Assembly (NCBI RefSeq): GCF_002929335.1
Contig: NZ_PJIL01000006.1
Coordinates: 62,001 to 126,000 of the forward strand
Direction: 5' to 3'
From: Arthrobacter sp. Y81
GTDB taxonomy: Bacteria > Actinomycetota > Actinomycetes > Actinomycetales > Micrococcaceae
DNA: 64,000 bases
The position numbers and the translations under genes were made by a program. Of the stretch, positions 33,652 to 43,200 are shown one piece after another; within the stretch, counting starts at the first letter, position 1, and the number at the start of each line of letters is the position of its first letter. The notes beneath the pieces were generated by a model, which saw only the letters and a program-made list of their open reading frames with translations, did no database searches and was not told where the DNA came from.

Positions 33652-34698
33652 ATGCGGGTAGCAATCGTTGGCGCGAGCGGAAATGTGGGCACAGCCGTGC
33701 TGCGGCGCCTCCAGCAACAGCGCACGGAGCAGCCGGACGCGCTTGAACTCGTGGGAATCAGCAGGCGCCTGCCGGACCAGTCGGCGGCGCCTTATGGCGG
33801 CGTCGAATGGCACGCGGTGGACATTACCGACGACGACGGCGGGCGGCTGCGCGCCGCGCTCGCCGGAGTGGATGCCGTGGTGCACCTCGCGTGGATTCTC
33901 CAGCCGAACCACGACATGGCGGCACTTCACCGCACCAACGTCACGGGAACCGCGAATGTCCTCCGGGCCGCAAGGGAGGCCGGCGTGGGTCACGTGGTGT
34001 GCGCCTCCTCGGTGGGTGCCTACAGCAGCTCAGCCAAGGAACCCCGGAGGACCGAGGACTGGCCGGCCACCGGTATCCGGGAATCGCACTACAGCAGGCA
34101 CAAGGCTGAACAGGAAGCCCTCCTGGACCGGTTCGAGGCGGAAAACCCGGCCACCGCAGTCGCGCGGCTGCGCACAGCGCTCATTTTCCAGGGTGACGCC
34201 GGGAGCGAGATCGGCAGGTATTTCCTGGGGCCACTGATCCCCAGGCTGCTGCCGGGCAAAATCAGGCTCCCCCTCCTGCCGTTCCCAGCGGAACTTGCCT
34301 TCCAGGCCGTGCATGCGGACGACGCCGCCGACGCGTACTGGAGGGTCCTCGACCGCCGCGCCGCCGGCGCGTTCAACGTAGCCGCCGAACCGGTAATCAC
34401 TCCGCCGGAACTGGCCAGGCTGTTCCACGCGCGGCGCTGGCTTCCGATTCCCCTCGGCCTCCTCCGCGCGGCCGTGGATCTGAGCTGGAGGCTCCGCCTG
34501 CAGCCAACGGACGCGGGCTGGATCGCCATGGCTGAAGGCGCTCCGATCATGGCCACCGGACGCGCCCGCGAAGTGCTCGGCTGGGAGCCGCGGACTTCAT
34601 CCCTGGACGCTGTGCGCGAAGTGCTCGAAGGGCTGGGAACCGGACGCGGGACGGCAGGTTCCCCCGCACTGAATCCACGAACCCGGCCCAGCCGATAA
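33652..34698 (+). CDS. NAD-dependent epimerase/dehydratase family protein
   Basis: Extended SDR of 348 aa. The Rossmann loop is VAIVGASGNVGTAVLRRL at the very N-terminus; ASSVGAYSS and the SHYSRHKAEQEAL segment supply the catalytic Ser and YxxxK (YSRHK). The C-terminal half (AFQAVHADDAADAYWRVL, GAFNVAAEPVITPPELA) is typical of sugar-nucleotide epimerase relatives. ATG at 33652 is chosen because the Rossmann strand begins there and GGAAGGG lies upstream; the frame is open 168 bases further. The substrate is unknown. The 200-base gap before it holds its promoter. Confidence 0.82.
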   Translation: MRVAIVGASGNVGTAVLRRLQQQRTEQPDALELVGISRRLPDQSAAPYGGVEWHAVDITDDDGGRLRAALAGVDAVVHLAWILQPNHDMAALHRTNVTGTANVLRAAREAGVGHVVCASSVGAYSSSAKEPRRTEDWPATGIRESHYSRHKAEQEALLDRFEAENPATAVARLRTALIFQGDAGSEIGRYFLGPLIPRLLPGKIRLPLLPFPAELAFQAVHADDAADAYWRVLDRRAAGAFNVAAEPVITPPELARLFHARRWLPIPLGLLRAAVDLSWRLRLQPTDAGWIAMAEGAPIMATGRAREVLGWEPRTSSLDAVREVLEGLGTGRGTAGSPALNPRTRPSR

Positions 34699-34756
34699 CA
34701 CCAGCCGGTAACACGCGGACTGCTAGGGACGCCGGCCCCGCAGCTGGCCCCGAAAA

Positions 34757-34805
34757 GTAATACAGCAAGGGTACTTACTATTTATAGTAATCATGCTTAC
34801 TATTT
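34757..34805 (+). promoter_or_regulatory. AT-rich promoter with repeated GTAA/TTAC half-sites
   Basis: A very AT-rich stretch just before the stress operon. It holds a perfect palindrome TTACTATTTATAGTAA (34775-34790), a near-palindrome GTAATCATGCTTAC (34787-34800) and a direct repeat CTTACTATTT at 34774 and 34796, spaced 22 bases (two helical turns). The GTAATCATGCTTAC site lies 65 bases before the first start codon and resembles a site before the dps gene. Confidence 0.6.
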
Positions 34806-34864
34806 TAAGGCCAGTAATTGCTGGTTCTTGATCAGCAGCCGACCTTTTGGAAGAGAGCGCGAAG

Positions 34865-35857
34865 ATGACGGAGAACCAATGGCCTCAGGACGGGAGCTAC
34901 GGCACCGCTGGGGTCGCACAGCAAACGGCCGTCCCGGCGGCGCCGGAAGCAAACGGCTACCGGACCCCTCAAGGCACAACGTCGAAGTCGGAGACCGCCA
35001 AGCAGGAGGCCGGAGATGTTGCCCACCAGGCGACAGACTCCGCCCAGCACGTGGCGGAAACCGCCAAGGCCGAGGCCGCCAACGTGGCAGGAGAGGTTAA
35101 AGCCAATGCCAAAGACCTGCTCTACCAGGCAAAGACGGACCTCACCGACCAGGCCGGGGCGCAGCAGCAGAAAGTAGCCCATGGCCTTCATTCCATTTCC
35201 GGTGAACTCCGCACGATGGCTGACGCGTCCGAGCAGCCCGGCGTGGCTACTGACCTGATCCGTCAGGCAGCCGACCGGTCCGCCTCCGTGGCGTCGTGGC
35301 TGGAAGGCAGGGACCCTGGCTCGCTGCTCAACGAGGTGAAGACCTTCGCACGGCAGCGCCCGGGCACGTTCCTGCTGCTGGCCGCCGGCGCGGGAATCCT
35401 GGCGGGCCGGCTGACACGCAGCCTCAGCGAGGGTGCCCCGAACTCCGCTGGCAGTGTTGCAGGCGGACCTGCCGCACGTGCGCCGATTTCCAGTGTGCCG
35501 GGTAGCGGCAACCCCGGTTCCTATGTTCCCGATACGGGCATGGCAGTTCCGCCCCCGCCGGTACAGATGCCGGCTCCGAACGTCACCACGGCGGGCATGG
35601 CAGGAGCGGGAGTGGGTGCCGGAACTTATGCCGGTACGGGCGCGTACACGGACGAGGCGGACGCCAACTACGCTGCCGACGCCAACTACCAGGCGGACAC
35701 CTACCCGCCCAACCCGCTGGCTGACGAAGGAACGGCGCAGGACCAGTGGGCCGATGATCCGCTGACCGGCGACCGCGTCCCGGAATTCCCCCCGGCCGGC
35801 GACCTCGCGGAAGACGATCCGTACCGTGACGATCCCCTCCGTGGCGGTCAGCGATGA
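34865..35857 (+). CDS. LEA-like Ala-rich membrane-anchored protein of unknown function
   Basis: Unrecognised protein of 330 aa. Residues about 35-115 form a lysine/alanine/glutamate-rich amphipathic helix (AKQEAGDVAHQATDSAQHV, then AETAKAEAANVAGEVKANAK) like LEA or apolipophorin-type repeats. One membrane helix follows (PGTFLLLAAGAGILAGRL, near 175-192), then a flexible Pro/Ala/Tyr tail rich in Asp (PLADEGTAQDQWADDPLTG). First gene of a co-directional set with holin-like and DUF3618 proteins, so a role at the membrane under stress is likely. The start codon is chosen at MTENQW; TTG 34847 is in frame upstream. ATGA overlap with the next gene. Confidence 0.75.
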   Translation: MTENQWPQDGSYGTAGVAQQTAVPAAPEANGYRTPQGTTSKSETAKQEAGDVAHQATDSAQHVAETAKAEAANVAGEVKANAKDLLYQAKTDLTDQAGAQQQKVAHGLHSISGELRTMADASEQPGVATDLIRQAADRSASVASWLEGRDPGSLLNEVKTFARQRPGTFLLLAAGAGILAGRLTRSLSEGAPNSAGSVAGGPAARAPISSVPGSGNPGSYVPDTGMAVPPPPVQMPAPNVTTAGMAGAGVGAGTYAGTGAYTDEADANYAADANYQADTYPPNPLADEGTAQDQWADDPLTGDRVPEFPPAGDLAEDDPYRDDPLRGGQR

Positions 35858-36276
35858 GTCACCAATTTCCGGAACCACCAGCCTCGGCCGCACACGTGAA
35901 GGCGGAGACGACGTCCCTTGGTGACCTGCTCGGCGACGTGACCCGGGACATCTCCACGCTGATGCGCCAGGAGGTGGAACTCGCGAAGGCAGAGCTGAAG
36001 CAGTCGGCCACCCGTGCGGGCAAAGGCGGCGGAATGCTGGCCGGCGCCGGCGTGGCTGGACACTTCGTGCTCCTGTTCCTGTCCCTGGCGCTCTGGTGGG
36101 CGCTGGGGACGGTGATGGGGCTGGGCTGGTCCGCCGTCGTCCTCGCCGTGATCTGGGGCGTCATCGCCGCAGTCCTGGCCGCCGTCGGCCGCAAGCAGCT
36201 CAACGCGGTCAAGGGCATGCCCCAGACCGCGGAGACGCTCCAGGAAATACCGCCCACCCTCAAACCCAGCCACTAG
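35854..36276 (+). CDS. Phage-holin-superfamily III-like membrane protein
   Basis: Small inner-membrane protein of 140 aa in the Phage_holin_3_6 (DUF1469) family. An N-terminal amphipathic stretch (LGDLLGDVTRDISTLMRQEV, ELAKAELKQSATRA) is typical, followed by two membrane helices (GVAGHFVLLFLSLALWWALG; WSAVVLAVIWGVIAAVLAAV). Despite the name these chromosomal proteins are not lysis genes; their function is unknown and they usually sit beside DUF3618 genes, as here. Start overlaps the previous stop. Confidence 0.88.
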   Translation: MSHQFPEPPASAAHVKAETTSLGDLLGDVTRDISTLMRQEVELAKAELKQSATRAGKGGGMLAGAGVAGHFVLLFLSLALWWALGTVMGLGWSAVVLAVIWGVIAAVLAAVGRKQLNAVKGMPQTAETLQEIPPTLKPSH

Positions 36277-36291
36277 AGCAAGGTACAGACG

Positions 36292-36900
36292 ATGACTGAA
36301 AACCCGGACGCCATCCGCGCCGACATCGAAGCAACCCGTGCACGGCTCGGCACCAACGTCGACGCCGTGGCGGACAAGGTCACCCCGTCGCACATAGTCC
36401 AGCGGCAGACGGACAAAGTTAAGGACGCCGTGTTCGGCGTGAAGGAGAAAGTCATGGGAGCAGCTGAGCACACCACCGACCGGGTCCATTCAGCGGCCCA
36501 AGCAGGCACCGGCAGCGCCGGCGCGCACCTCTCCGACGCCGGCGCGGCGATCGGCGACGCCCCGCACCAGGTCAAGGCCAGGACCCAGGGCAACCCGCTG
36601 GCCGCCGGGCTGATCGCGTTCAGCGCCGGCATGTTGTTGTCGTCGCTGATCCCCGCCAGTGAGAAGGAACGTGAAGCCGCCGAGGCGCTCAAAGTCAAGG
36701 CCGAGCCGCTCACCACCGAACTGACCGAAGCCGCCAAGGACATCGCCGAAGGCCTGAAGGCACCCGCGCAGGACGCCATGGAAAACGTCAAGGCCACTGC
36801 CGCGGAAGCCACAGACCACGTCAAGGCCGAAGGCCAGACCGCCGTGGACGACGTGAAGTACCGCGCCGCGGACGCCAAGGACAACGTCCAGCAGGCGTAA
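36292..36900 (+). CDS. DUF3618 domain protein
   Basis: Protein of 202 aa. The N-terminal ENPDAIRADIEATRARLGT with NVDAVADKVTPSHIVQRQTD is the DUF3618 signature. A short hydrophobic segment (GNPLAAGLIAFSAGMLLSSL, near residues 100-120) anchors it in the membrane. The C-terminal 80 residues are another Lys/Ala/Glu amphipathic helix (EAAEALKVKAEPLTTELTEA). Fifteen bases after the holin-like gene, in the same operon. The function is unknown; the shared helix type suggests it partners the first protein of the set. Confidence 0.85.
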   Translation: MTENPDAIRADIEATRARLGTNVDAVADKVTPSHIVQRQTDKVKDAVFGVKEKVMGAAEHTTDRVHSAAQAGTGSAGAHLSDAGAAIGDAPHQVKARTQGNPLAAGLIAFSAGMLLSSLIPASEKEREAAEALKVKAEPLTTELTEAAKDIAEGLKAPAQDAMENVKATAAEATDHVKAEGQTAVDDVKYRAADAKDNVQQA

Positions 36901-36914
36901 CTACGCCGATACGC

Positions 36915-36952
36915 GTCAGGCCTGCCCCGCCGTTCCGCGGGGCAGGCCTGAC
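36915..36952 (+). terminator. Strong hairpin after the DUF3618 gene
   Basis: A perfect 16-bp stem (GTCAGGCCTGCCCCGC with its complement) with a six-base loop and no T-run. It probably ends or attenuates the stress operon before the YihY gene. Confidence 0.8.
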
Positions 36953-36975
36953 CGGCAGATGTGAGGAAATTTCCC

Positions 36976-38127
36976 ATGGCTAAGAACCCCGCCAACGCAG
37001 CCAGCGCCAACGCCGACGCTGAAACCGATGAAAGCAGCACGGCGAAGGCGCGGACGGCCCCGGCCCCGGACGATTCCCGCAAACCGGACAGCCCCACCGA
37101 CGTCTCCAAGCCCTCCTGGAAGTACATCGCCAAGAAGACTTTCCGGGAATTCACCAAGGACCAGTGCGGAGACCTTGCCGCCGCCCTGACCTACTACGGC
37201 GTCCTCTCCTTGTTCCCTGCACTCCTGGCCCTCGTTTCGCTGCTCGGCATCTTCGGGCAGGCGGAAAAGACCACCGCGGCAATGCTGGAGATCGTCCAGG
37301 GTATTGCACCCGGTGCCGCGATGGACGTCGTCAAGCAGCCCATCCAGGAGCTGGCCAGCTCATCCACCGCCGGCTTCACCCTGATTCTCGGCATTGTGAC
37401 CGCACTCTGGTCCGCCTCCGGCTACGTCGGAGCCTTCGGCCGGGCGATGAACCGTATTTACGAAGTGGACGAAGGCCGCCCCTTCATCAAGCTCCGGGGC
37501 GCCATGCTGGCAGTCACCCTCACCACCGTGATCATTGTGGCGTTGACGGCGGCCATGCTGGTGCTCAGCGGCCCCGTCGCCGAGGCAGTGGGAAATGCGA
37601 TCGGCCTGGGCGGGGTCTTCCTGACTGCCTGGAACATCCTCAAATGGCCGGTGGTGGTACTGCTGGTCATCGCGGTCATCGCCATCCTCTACTACGCCAC
37701 ACCCAACGTAAAGCAGCCCAAATTCCGCTGGATGAGCCTCGGCTCCTTTATCGCCCTGATGATTTTCGTGCTCGCTTCCCTGGGCTTCGGTTTCTACGTG
37801 GCCAATTTCGGCAGCTACAACAAGACCTACGGTGCGATCGGCGGCGTCATTGTGATGCTGCTGTGGCTCTGGATCCTGAACATGTCCCTGCTCTTCGGCG
37901 CCGAGTTCGACGCCGAGATGGAGCGCGGCCGCCAACTCCAGGCCGGCATCGAAGCCGAGGAGACCATCCAGCTGCCGCCGCGCGACACCAAGCAGAGCGA
38001 CAAATTGCAGGTCCGGGAGGAAGAGGACATCCGGCGGGGCCGCGACCTGCGCGAACGCCACGACCGCGAGCGCCGAGACCAGGAAGGCCGGGACCGGGAG
38101 CACCGGGAACCGGACCGCCGGGGCTGA
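36976..38127 (+). CDS. YihY/BrkB (UPF0761) family inner-membrane protein
   Basis: Polytopic membrane protein of 383 aa with about six helices. Family landmarks: FREFTKDQCGDLAAALTYYG, FSLFPALLALVSLLG-type first helix, WSASGYVGAFGRAMNRIYEV, LYYATPNVKQPKFRWMSLGS and FGSYNKTYGAIGGVIVMLLW. Both termini are long and charged; the last 45 residues are Arg/Asp/Glu-rich. The frame opens at GTG 36961, but GAGG nine bases before ATG 36976 decides the start. The family's function is unsettled (early reports as ribonuclease BN were withdrawn). Confidence 0.88.
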   Translation: MAKNPANAASANADAETDESSTAKARTAPAPDDSRKPDSPTDVSKPSWKYIAKKTFREFTKDQCGDLAAALTYYGVLSLFPALLALVSLLGIFGQAEKTTAAMLEIVQGIAPGAAMDVVKQPIQELASSSTAGFTLILGIVTALWSASGYVGAFGRAMNRIYEVDEGRPFIKLRGAMLAVTLTTVIIVALTAAMLVLSGPVAEAVGNAIGLGGVFLTAWNILKWPVVVLLVIAVIAILYYATPNVKQPKFRWMSLGSFIALMIFVLASLGFGFYVANFGSYNKTYGAIGGVIVMLLWLWILNMSLLFGAEFDAEMERGRQLQAGIEAEETIQLPPRDTKQSDKLQVREEEDIRRGRDLRERHDRERRDQEGRDREHREPDRRG

Positions 38128-38131
38128 AGCC

Positions 38132-38145
38132 GGGACCAAAGCCCC
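38132..38145 (+). promoter_or_regulatory. DosR/DevR-like box before the universal stress protein gene
   Basis: GGGACCAAAGCCCC matches 12 of 14 positions of the DosR core GGGACTWWAGTCCC and is followed by TAG, as are two other boxes in this window. It lies 71 bases before the Usp start. Confidence 0.6.
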
Positions 38146-38215
38146 TAGCGCAAACTGCCGGCCCGGACTCTACTGAGTGGACATTGCCCCGGCACCGCCT
38201 GGGAGGGGAGGTTCC

Positions 38216-39070
38216 ATGCCGGCTACATCAGGAAATCCGGACGGCCCCATCGTGGTGGGCTACGACGGGTCCGAGCCGTCCGAGCTTGCAGTCCGCTGGG
38301 CCACCGGATACGCCGCCGCCACGAAACGGAAGCTGAAAGTCATCCATGCGTGGGTATGGCCTGTCTTCACCAAGAATCTGGGCCCCGTCAAAGGGATTTC
38401 GGGCAGTGGCCTGCGCCATGCTGCCGAGGCCACCCTGGCGGAAGGCCTGGACCTCGCCCGGTCGGTTTCGGCCGACCTCGACGCCGAGCTGGACATCGAC
38501 GGCGTCATCGAGCCGGGCCTTCCCAGCCAGGTTCTCCGGCCGGCCGCAGAAGGAGCGAGCGTCCTCGCCATCGGCCACCGTGGCATGGGCCGCCTACTTG
38601 GCCAGCTTGTCGGTTCGGCCTGCCTCGACCTGGCCGTCCACGCGCCGTGCCCCCTGATGGTGGTCCGCTACCCGAACCGTCCTGGCCAGCCGATAGCTGC
38701 CGGAATCGACGAAAAACCCCGGAACCAGGCCGTGGTGGCGGACGCGGCCCGCATGGCAGCGGTGTTGAACGTACCTCTGCAGCTGATCCACGTGGCCGGG
38801 GAGCACGGCCACGCAGCGCACGGGCGCCACGCACCGCTCTACGGCAAGGAACTGCTGGACCATGCAGTGGAACAGGCCCGGGGACTCGCTCCCGACATAC
38901 CTGTGGAGGGCATCCTGCTGGAGAGGCACCCGGTCTCAAAGGAACTCCTGGCCGCTGCCGCCCAGGCCGACGTCCTGGTACTGGGAGCGCATCACCGGGA
39001 GGGCCACCCGGGAAGCACGGTGTCCTCAGCGTTGGAGCGGGCCCTTTGCAATGTGCTGATCACGCGGTGA
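38216..39070 (+). CDS. Universal stress protein (tandem Usp domains)
   Basis: Cytosolic stress protein of 284 aa with two Usp domains (about residues 10-140 and 155-284). Domain 1 has IVVGYDGSEPSELAVRWA and the ATP-binding GHRGMGRLLGQLVGSACLDL; domain 2 ends LVLGAHHREGHPGSTVSSAL, a modified ATP loop. GGGAGG lies before ATG 38216, which decides the start over GTG 38177. A DosR-like box precedes it. Tandem Usp proteins are typical members of the mycobacterial dormancy regulon. Confidence 0.92.
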   Translation: MPATSGNPDGPIVVGYDGSEPSELAVRWATGYAAATKRKLKVIHAWVWPVFTKNLGPVKGISGSGLRHAAEATLAEGLDLARSVSADLDAELDIDGVIEPGLPSQVLRPAAEGASVLAIGHRGMGRLLGQLVGSACLDLAVHAPCPLMVVRYPNRPGQPIAAGIDEKPRNQAVVADAARMAAVLNVPLQLIHVAGEHGHAAHGRHAPLYGKELLDHAVEQARGLAPDIPVEGILLERHPVSKELLAAAAQADVLVLGAHHREGHPGSTVSSALERALCNVLITR

Positions 39071-39140
39071 GGCGCGTTCAGGGATAACTGGTTGCTCCCC
39101 GGATCCGCCAGAGAACACGAAACAGAACAGGAAGTGTGCC

Positions 39141-40142
39141 GTGCGTGCTTGGTGGGTGGGCAAACCGGGTCCCGTGGCCGGGCATCCGCTGGTGTTCGGC
39201 GACCACCCCGATCCCAGCCCCGGGCCAGGCGAGGTCCTGCTTTCCGTGCGCGTATGCGGAGTGTGCCGCACGGACCTCCACCTGGCCGAAGGCGACCTCC
39301 CGCCCCGCCTGCCAGGGATTATTCCCGGCCATGAAGTAGTGGGGGAAGTGGCGGCGCTCGGCGACGGCGCCGCGAGGTTCCGGATCGGGGAACGCGTGGG
39401 GGTGGCCTGGCTGGGCGGCACCTGCGGCCGCTGCCGCTTCTGCCAACGCTCGGAGGAGAACCTCTGCCTGTCACCCATTTTCACAGGGTGGGACCGGGAC
39501 GGCGGCTACGCGGACCGTGTGACGGTCAATGAGGACTATGCCTACCGGATACCGGAAGCTTTTTCGGACGAGCAGGCCGCGCCGCTGCTCTGCGCGGGCA
39601 TCATCGGCTACCGGGCGTTGAACCGGGCCGAGGTTCCGGACGGCGGCCGCCTCGGCATCTACGGCTTCGGCGGCTCGGCGCACCTGGCCGCCCAGGTGGC
39701 CATCCACCGCGGAGCCAGCGTGTACGTCATGACCCGTTCGAAGGAGGCCCGCCACCTGGCCCTGGAGCTCGGGGCAGTTTTCGCCGGAGACGCCGACGAC
39801 GAACCTCCCGTGCCGCTCGATTCGGCCATCCTGTTCGCGCCGACAGGCTGGCTGGTGCCGCAGGCGCTGCGCGCCCTGGACCGCGGGGGCACGCTGGCCG
39901 TGGCAGGAATCCACCTGAGCGACATTCCGCCGCTGCACTACGGGTCCGAGCTGTTCCAGGAACGCCAGCTGCGCAGCGTCACCGCAAATACCAGGACCGA
40001 CGGCGAAGAGTTCCTCCGCGTCGCAGCGGAAATTCCGCTCCGCCCCACCACCGTGCCCTACCGTATGGAGGCGGCAGGGCAGGCCCTCCAGGACCTCGCG
40101 GAGGACCGCATCACCGGAGCTGCGGTCCTGCATATGGCCTAA
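39141..40142 (+). CDS. Zinc-dependent alcohol dehydrogenase
   Basis: Medium-chain dehydrogenase of 333 aa. Catalytic zinc ligands are in VRVCGVCRTDLHL (Cys) and GIIPGHEVVGEV (His-Glu). The structural zinc site is CGRCRFCQRSEENLC with its four Cys. The cofactor loop is GIYGFGGSAHLAAQ. It belongs to the AdhA-like 'zinc-binding alcohol dehydrogenase' group that acts on small alcohols and aldehydes. GTG start with AGGAAG six bases upstream. It follows the Usp gene by 70 bases and may share its promoter. Confidence 0.9.
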   Translation: MRAWWVGKPGPVAGHPLVFGDHPDPSPGPGEVLLSVRVCGVCRTDLHLAEGDLPPRLPGIIPGHEVVGEVAALGDGAARFRIGERVGVAWLGGTCGRCRFCQRSEENLCLSPIFTGWDRDGGYADRVTVNEDYAYRIPEAFSDEQAAPLLCAGIIGYRALNRAEVPDGGRLGIYGFGGSAHLAAQVAIHRGASVYVMTRSKEARHLALELGAVFAGDADDEPPVPLDSAILFAPTGWLVPQALRALDRGGTLAVAGIHLSDIPPLHYGSELFQERQLRSVTANTRTDGEEFLRVAAEIPLRPTTVPYRMEAAGQALQDLAEDRITGAAVLHMA

Positions 40143-40214
40143 TCGCGCCATGGCTTACGCGCTGTTGGGCTTAGACGGTGTTTGGCTTGGGCGCCGGCGG
40201 TCCGGTTTCGGGCC

Positions 40215-43200
40215 CTAGGTTCCGCTGCCGAGCCGGAATTCGTGATCCTGCCCGGCGTGGAGCAGGACCTCTTGGGTCCCCAGCCGGACCAGCACCGGGG
40301 AGGCGTCCCCGGGGGTCGCGGTAACCCGCAGCCGGCCCTCTTCCAGGGACACCAACAGCAGCTGGTCCCGGTACCGCACGTTGAACGTGACCCTGCGGAG
40401 TTCCTTGGGGAGGCTGGGCGAGAAATCCAAGGCGTCCCTCGTGATGCGCAAACCGGCGAAACTGCGCTGGACCACGTCGATGGATCCGGCCATGGCGCCC
40501 AGGTGGATGCCCGCACGGGTGGTGCCGCCCTGGGTATCATCCAGATCGGCGTCGAGGGCCTCGCGGAACGTGTCCCACGCCCGTTCCGGATCGATCTGGG
40601 CGAGCACCGAGGCGTGCGCCACCCTGCTCAGGGTGGATCCGTGCGCGGTCCGGGCCAGGTAGAAGTCAACGGTCCTGGCGATCTGCCCGGCTGTCACCGC
40701 GTATCCGAGCCGGTCCAGGAAGGCGATGAGCTGGTCTTCGCCGAGGACGTAGAGCAACATCAGGACATCCGCTTGTTTGGCCAGCCGGTAGTGGTTGGCG
40801 CTGGTGCCCTCGGCTTCGAGGATGAGGTCCAGTCGCTCAACGTTCCGGTACGTGCGGCGGTAATGCTCCCAGTCCAGCTCCCGGAGATTTTCATACCCGG
40901 CGAACTGGCTGATGACGCCGTCGGCGTGAAACGGCACAAACACCCTGCGTGCGAGCCGCGTCCAGCCGTCGATTTCGCTGTCCGTGACTCGCAGGCGTTT
41001 CCGGAAATCGTCCATGTCGAAGCCGCGCACGGAGCTCATGATCCACACCGCCTGGTCGCATACCCAGGCCGCCATGACATTGGTGTAGGCGTTGTCGTCC
41101 AGGCCGCCACCGGGGTTGTCGGGGTAGCCGGTGTGGTACTCGTCGGGACCGACGACAGCCCGGATATGGAACCTGTCTTCGGCGGGGTCGTGCTCGGCCA
41201 TAGACACGAACAACCGGGCCACCTCCACAATGATCTCCGCACCGTGGTGCGTCAGCCAGGCCCGGTCCTGGGTGGCTTCGAAATATTGCCAGGCGTTGTA
41301 AGCCACTGTGAGCCCCGAGTGGCGTTGCAGGTGGGAGTAGTCCGGCATCCAGCGGCCGGAGCGTGAGTTGAACAGCAGTTTGGGCGTTTCCTCCCGGCCG
41401 TCGCTGCCGCTTTGCCACGGAATCAGGGCTCCCTTGAGCCCGGCCTCCCGGGCCGCATCCCGGGCAGTCCCCAGCCTGCGCCACCGGTAGTCAAGGAGCG
41501 CCCGCGTCACGGCGGGAAGCCGGGAGGTCAGGAGGGGCAGTACGAAGAGTTCATCCCAGAAGATGTGGCCCCGGTAGCCTTCGCCGTGCAGGCCGCGGGC
41601 GGGGACACCGGCATCCAGCTCGGCGGTGTGCGCGGAAATGGTCTGGAGGAGGTGGAAGACGTGCAGATTCATGATCAGCTCGGCCTGGGTGGACGCGTCG
41701 AACTCGATGATGAAGGGCGTGAGCAGTCCCATCCATGCCGTCTCGTGACTGGCCAGCAGCACCCCGAAGCCGCCCCTGGCGCGGTTCAGGACACTAAGGG
41801 CGGCGGTCCGGGGGGAGGAAATGGCATGGTCGCGGGATGTCACCACTGCGACGGTTTTGGTGACAGTTGCCGGTTCGCCGCGCCGCAGCGCCACGTCAAA
41901 GCGGTGCACGAACAGTCCGCCAAGCTCTTCGGGCCGCGCCGGATGCAGGCTGGCGGGCACTTCGGTCCGAATCGCCAGTGCGATGCCGATCCTGCTCTGG
42001 CTCGTCCGGACCAGGACCACCTGGGTGGCGGCTCCTGGCCCGTCGTCGGCCCCGGAGACCGTGACACCGGCCAGGTGCCGGTTGGACAGGAGGGCTTCCA
42101 CCGGCACGTTCGAGTTGGTGATGTCCGTGTCACAGCCGCTGCGGATGCTGACCTGGCCGTCCCACCCGATGGCGGTCAGCGTCATCTCGAGCGCAGCGAG
42201 GTGCGGTTCCGCCATGGAAACCAGCCGACGCTGCACCACATTAAGTTTCCGCCCGGCGTCGTCTTCCAGCACCGCTTCCCGCGTCAGCAGGGCGCGCTTC
42301 AGGTCCAGGGTGCGCCGCTCGCTGCGGAGCCGTAAACCGCCGTCGGACCACCACCGGCCGCCCTTCACGCACAGGTCCAGCGGCAACCAGTCCGGCATGT
42401 TGACCATGTGCTCGTCCTCGGTCTCCTGCCCCTCGATCACACTGGTGAGCCGGTTGTAGACACCGGCCAGGTAGGTGCCCGGATAGTGCACACCGTCCTT
42501 GCGGTGTTCAGGGGCCGCCCCACGCGTGGCCATGTAGCCGTTACCCAGCGTGGTCAGGGCCTCCCGATGGCCTTCGTGCGCGGGGTCGAATCCCTCATAG
42601 ACCAGTTGCCAAGGGTCCGCGATGACCAGGCCGAGGTCCAGTTCACTGACGTCTTCAAGGACGACGTCGGCGCCCGCGGCTTCCAGCTCGGCCCGGTGCC
42701 CGGCCCGGTCAATTCCCACCACCAGGCCGAAGCCGCCGCGGCGGCCCGCCGCCACGCCGGCCACGGCATCCTCGATGACCACCGCCCGTTCCGGCTCCAC
42801 CTCGAGTTCCGTGATGGCGTGGAGGAACAGGGCCGGGTCGGGTTTGCCGGCGAGTCCCAGCTGCGCCGCGGTGTTCCCGTCGACTACGACGTCGAAGGCG
42901 TCCTCGAGGCCCGCGGCTGCCAGCACCGCGCGGGCGTTCCGGCTGGCAGTCGCGAGCGCCACCGGTACCTTCCCTGCCCTGAGCCGTTCCAGCAGGGCCT
43001 GTGTCCCGGGGAAAACGGGGACAGGCCTGCGGCCCAGCAGTTTTTCGAAAATCCTGTTCTTGCGTGCCCCCAGCCCCACCGCTGTCCACTCTGCCGGGCC
43101 ATCCGCGGGCCCGCCTGCCGGCAGTGTCACCCCGCGCGAGTGCAGGAAAGCCGCCACTCCGTCTTCCCTGGTGCGGCCGTCCACATAGCGTAGGTAGTCG

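Noticed and set aside
35854..36276. Phage holin annotation suggesting a prophage remnant
   Set aside because: No other phage genes are near; this chromosomal holin-like family normally sits with DUF3618 genes.
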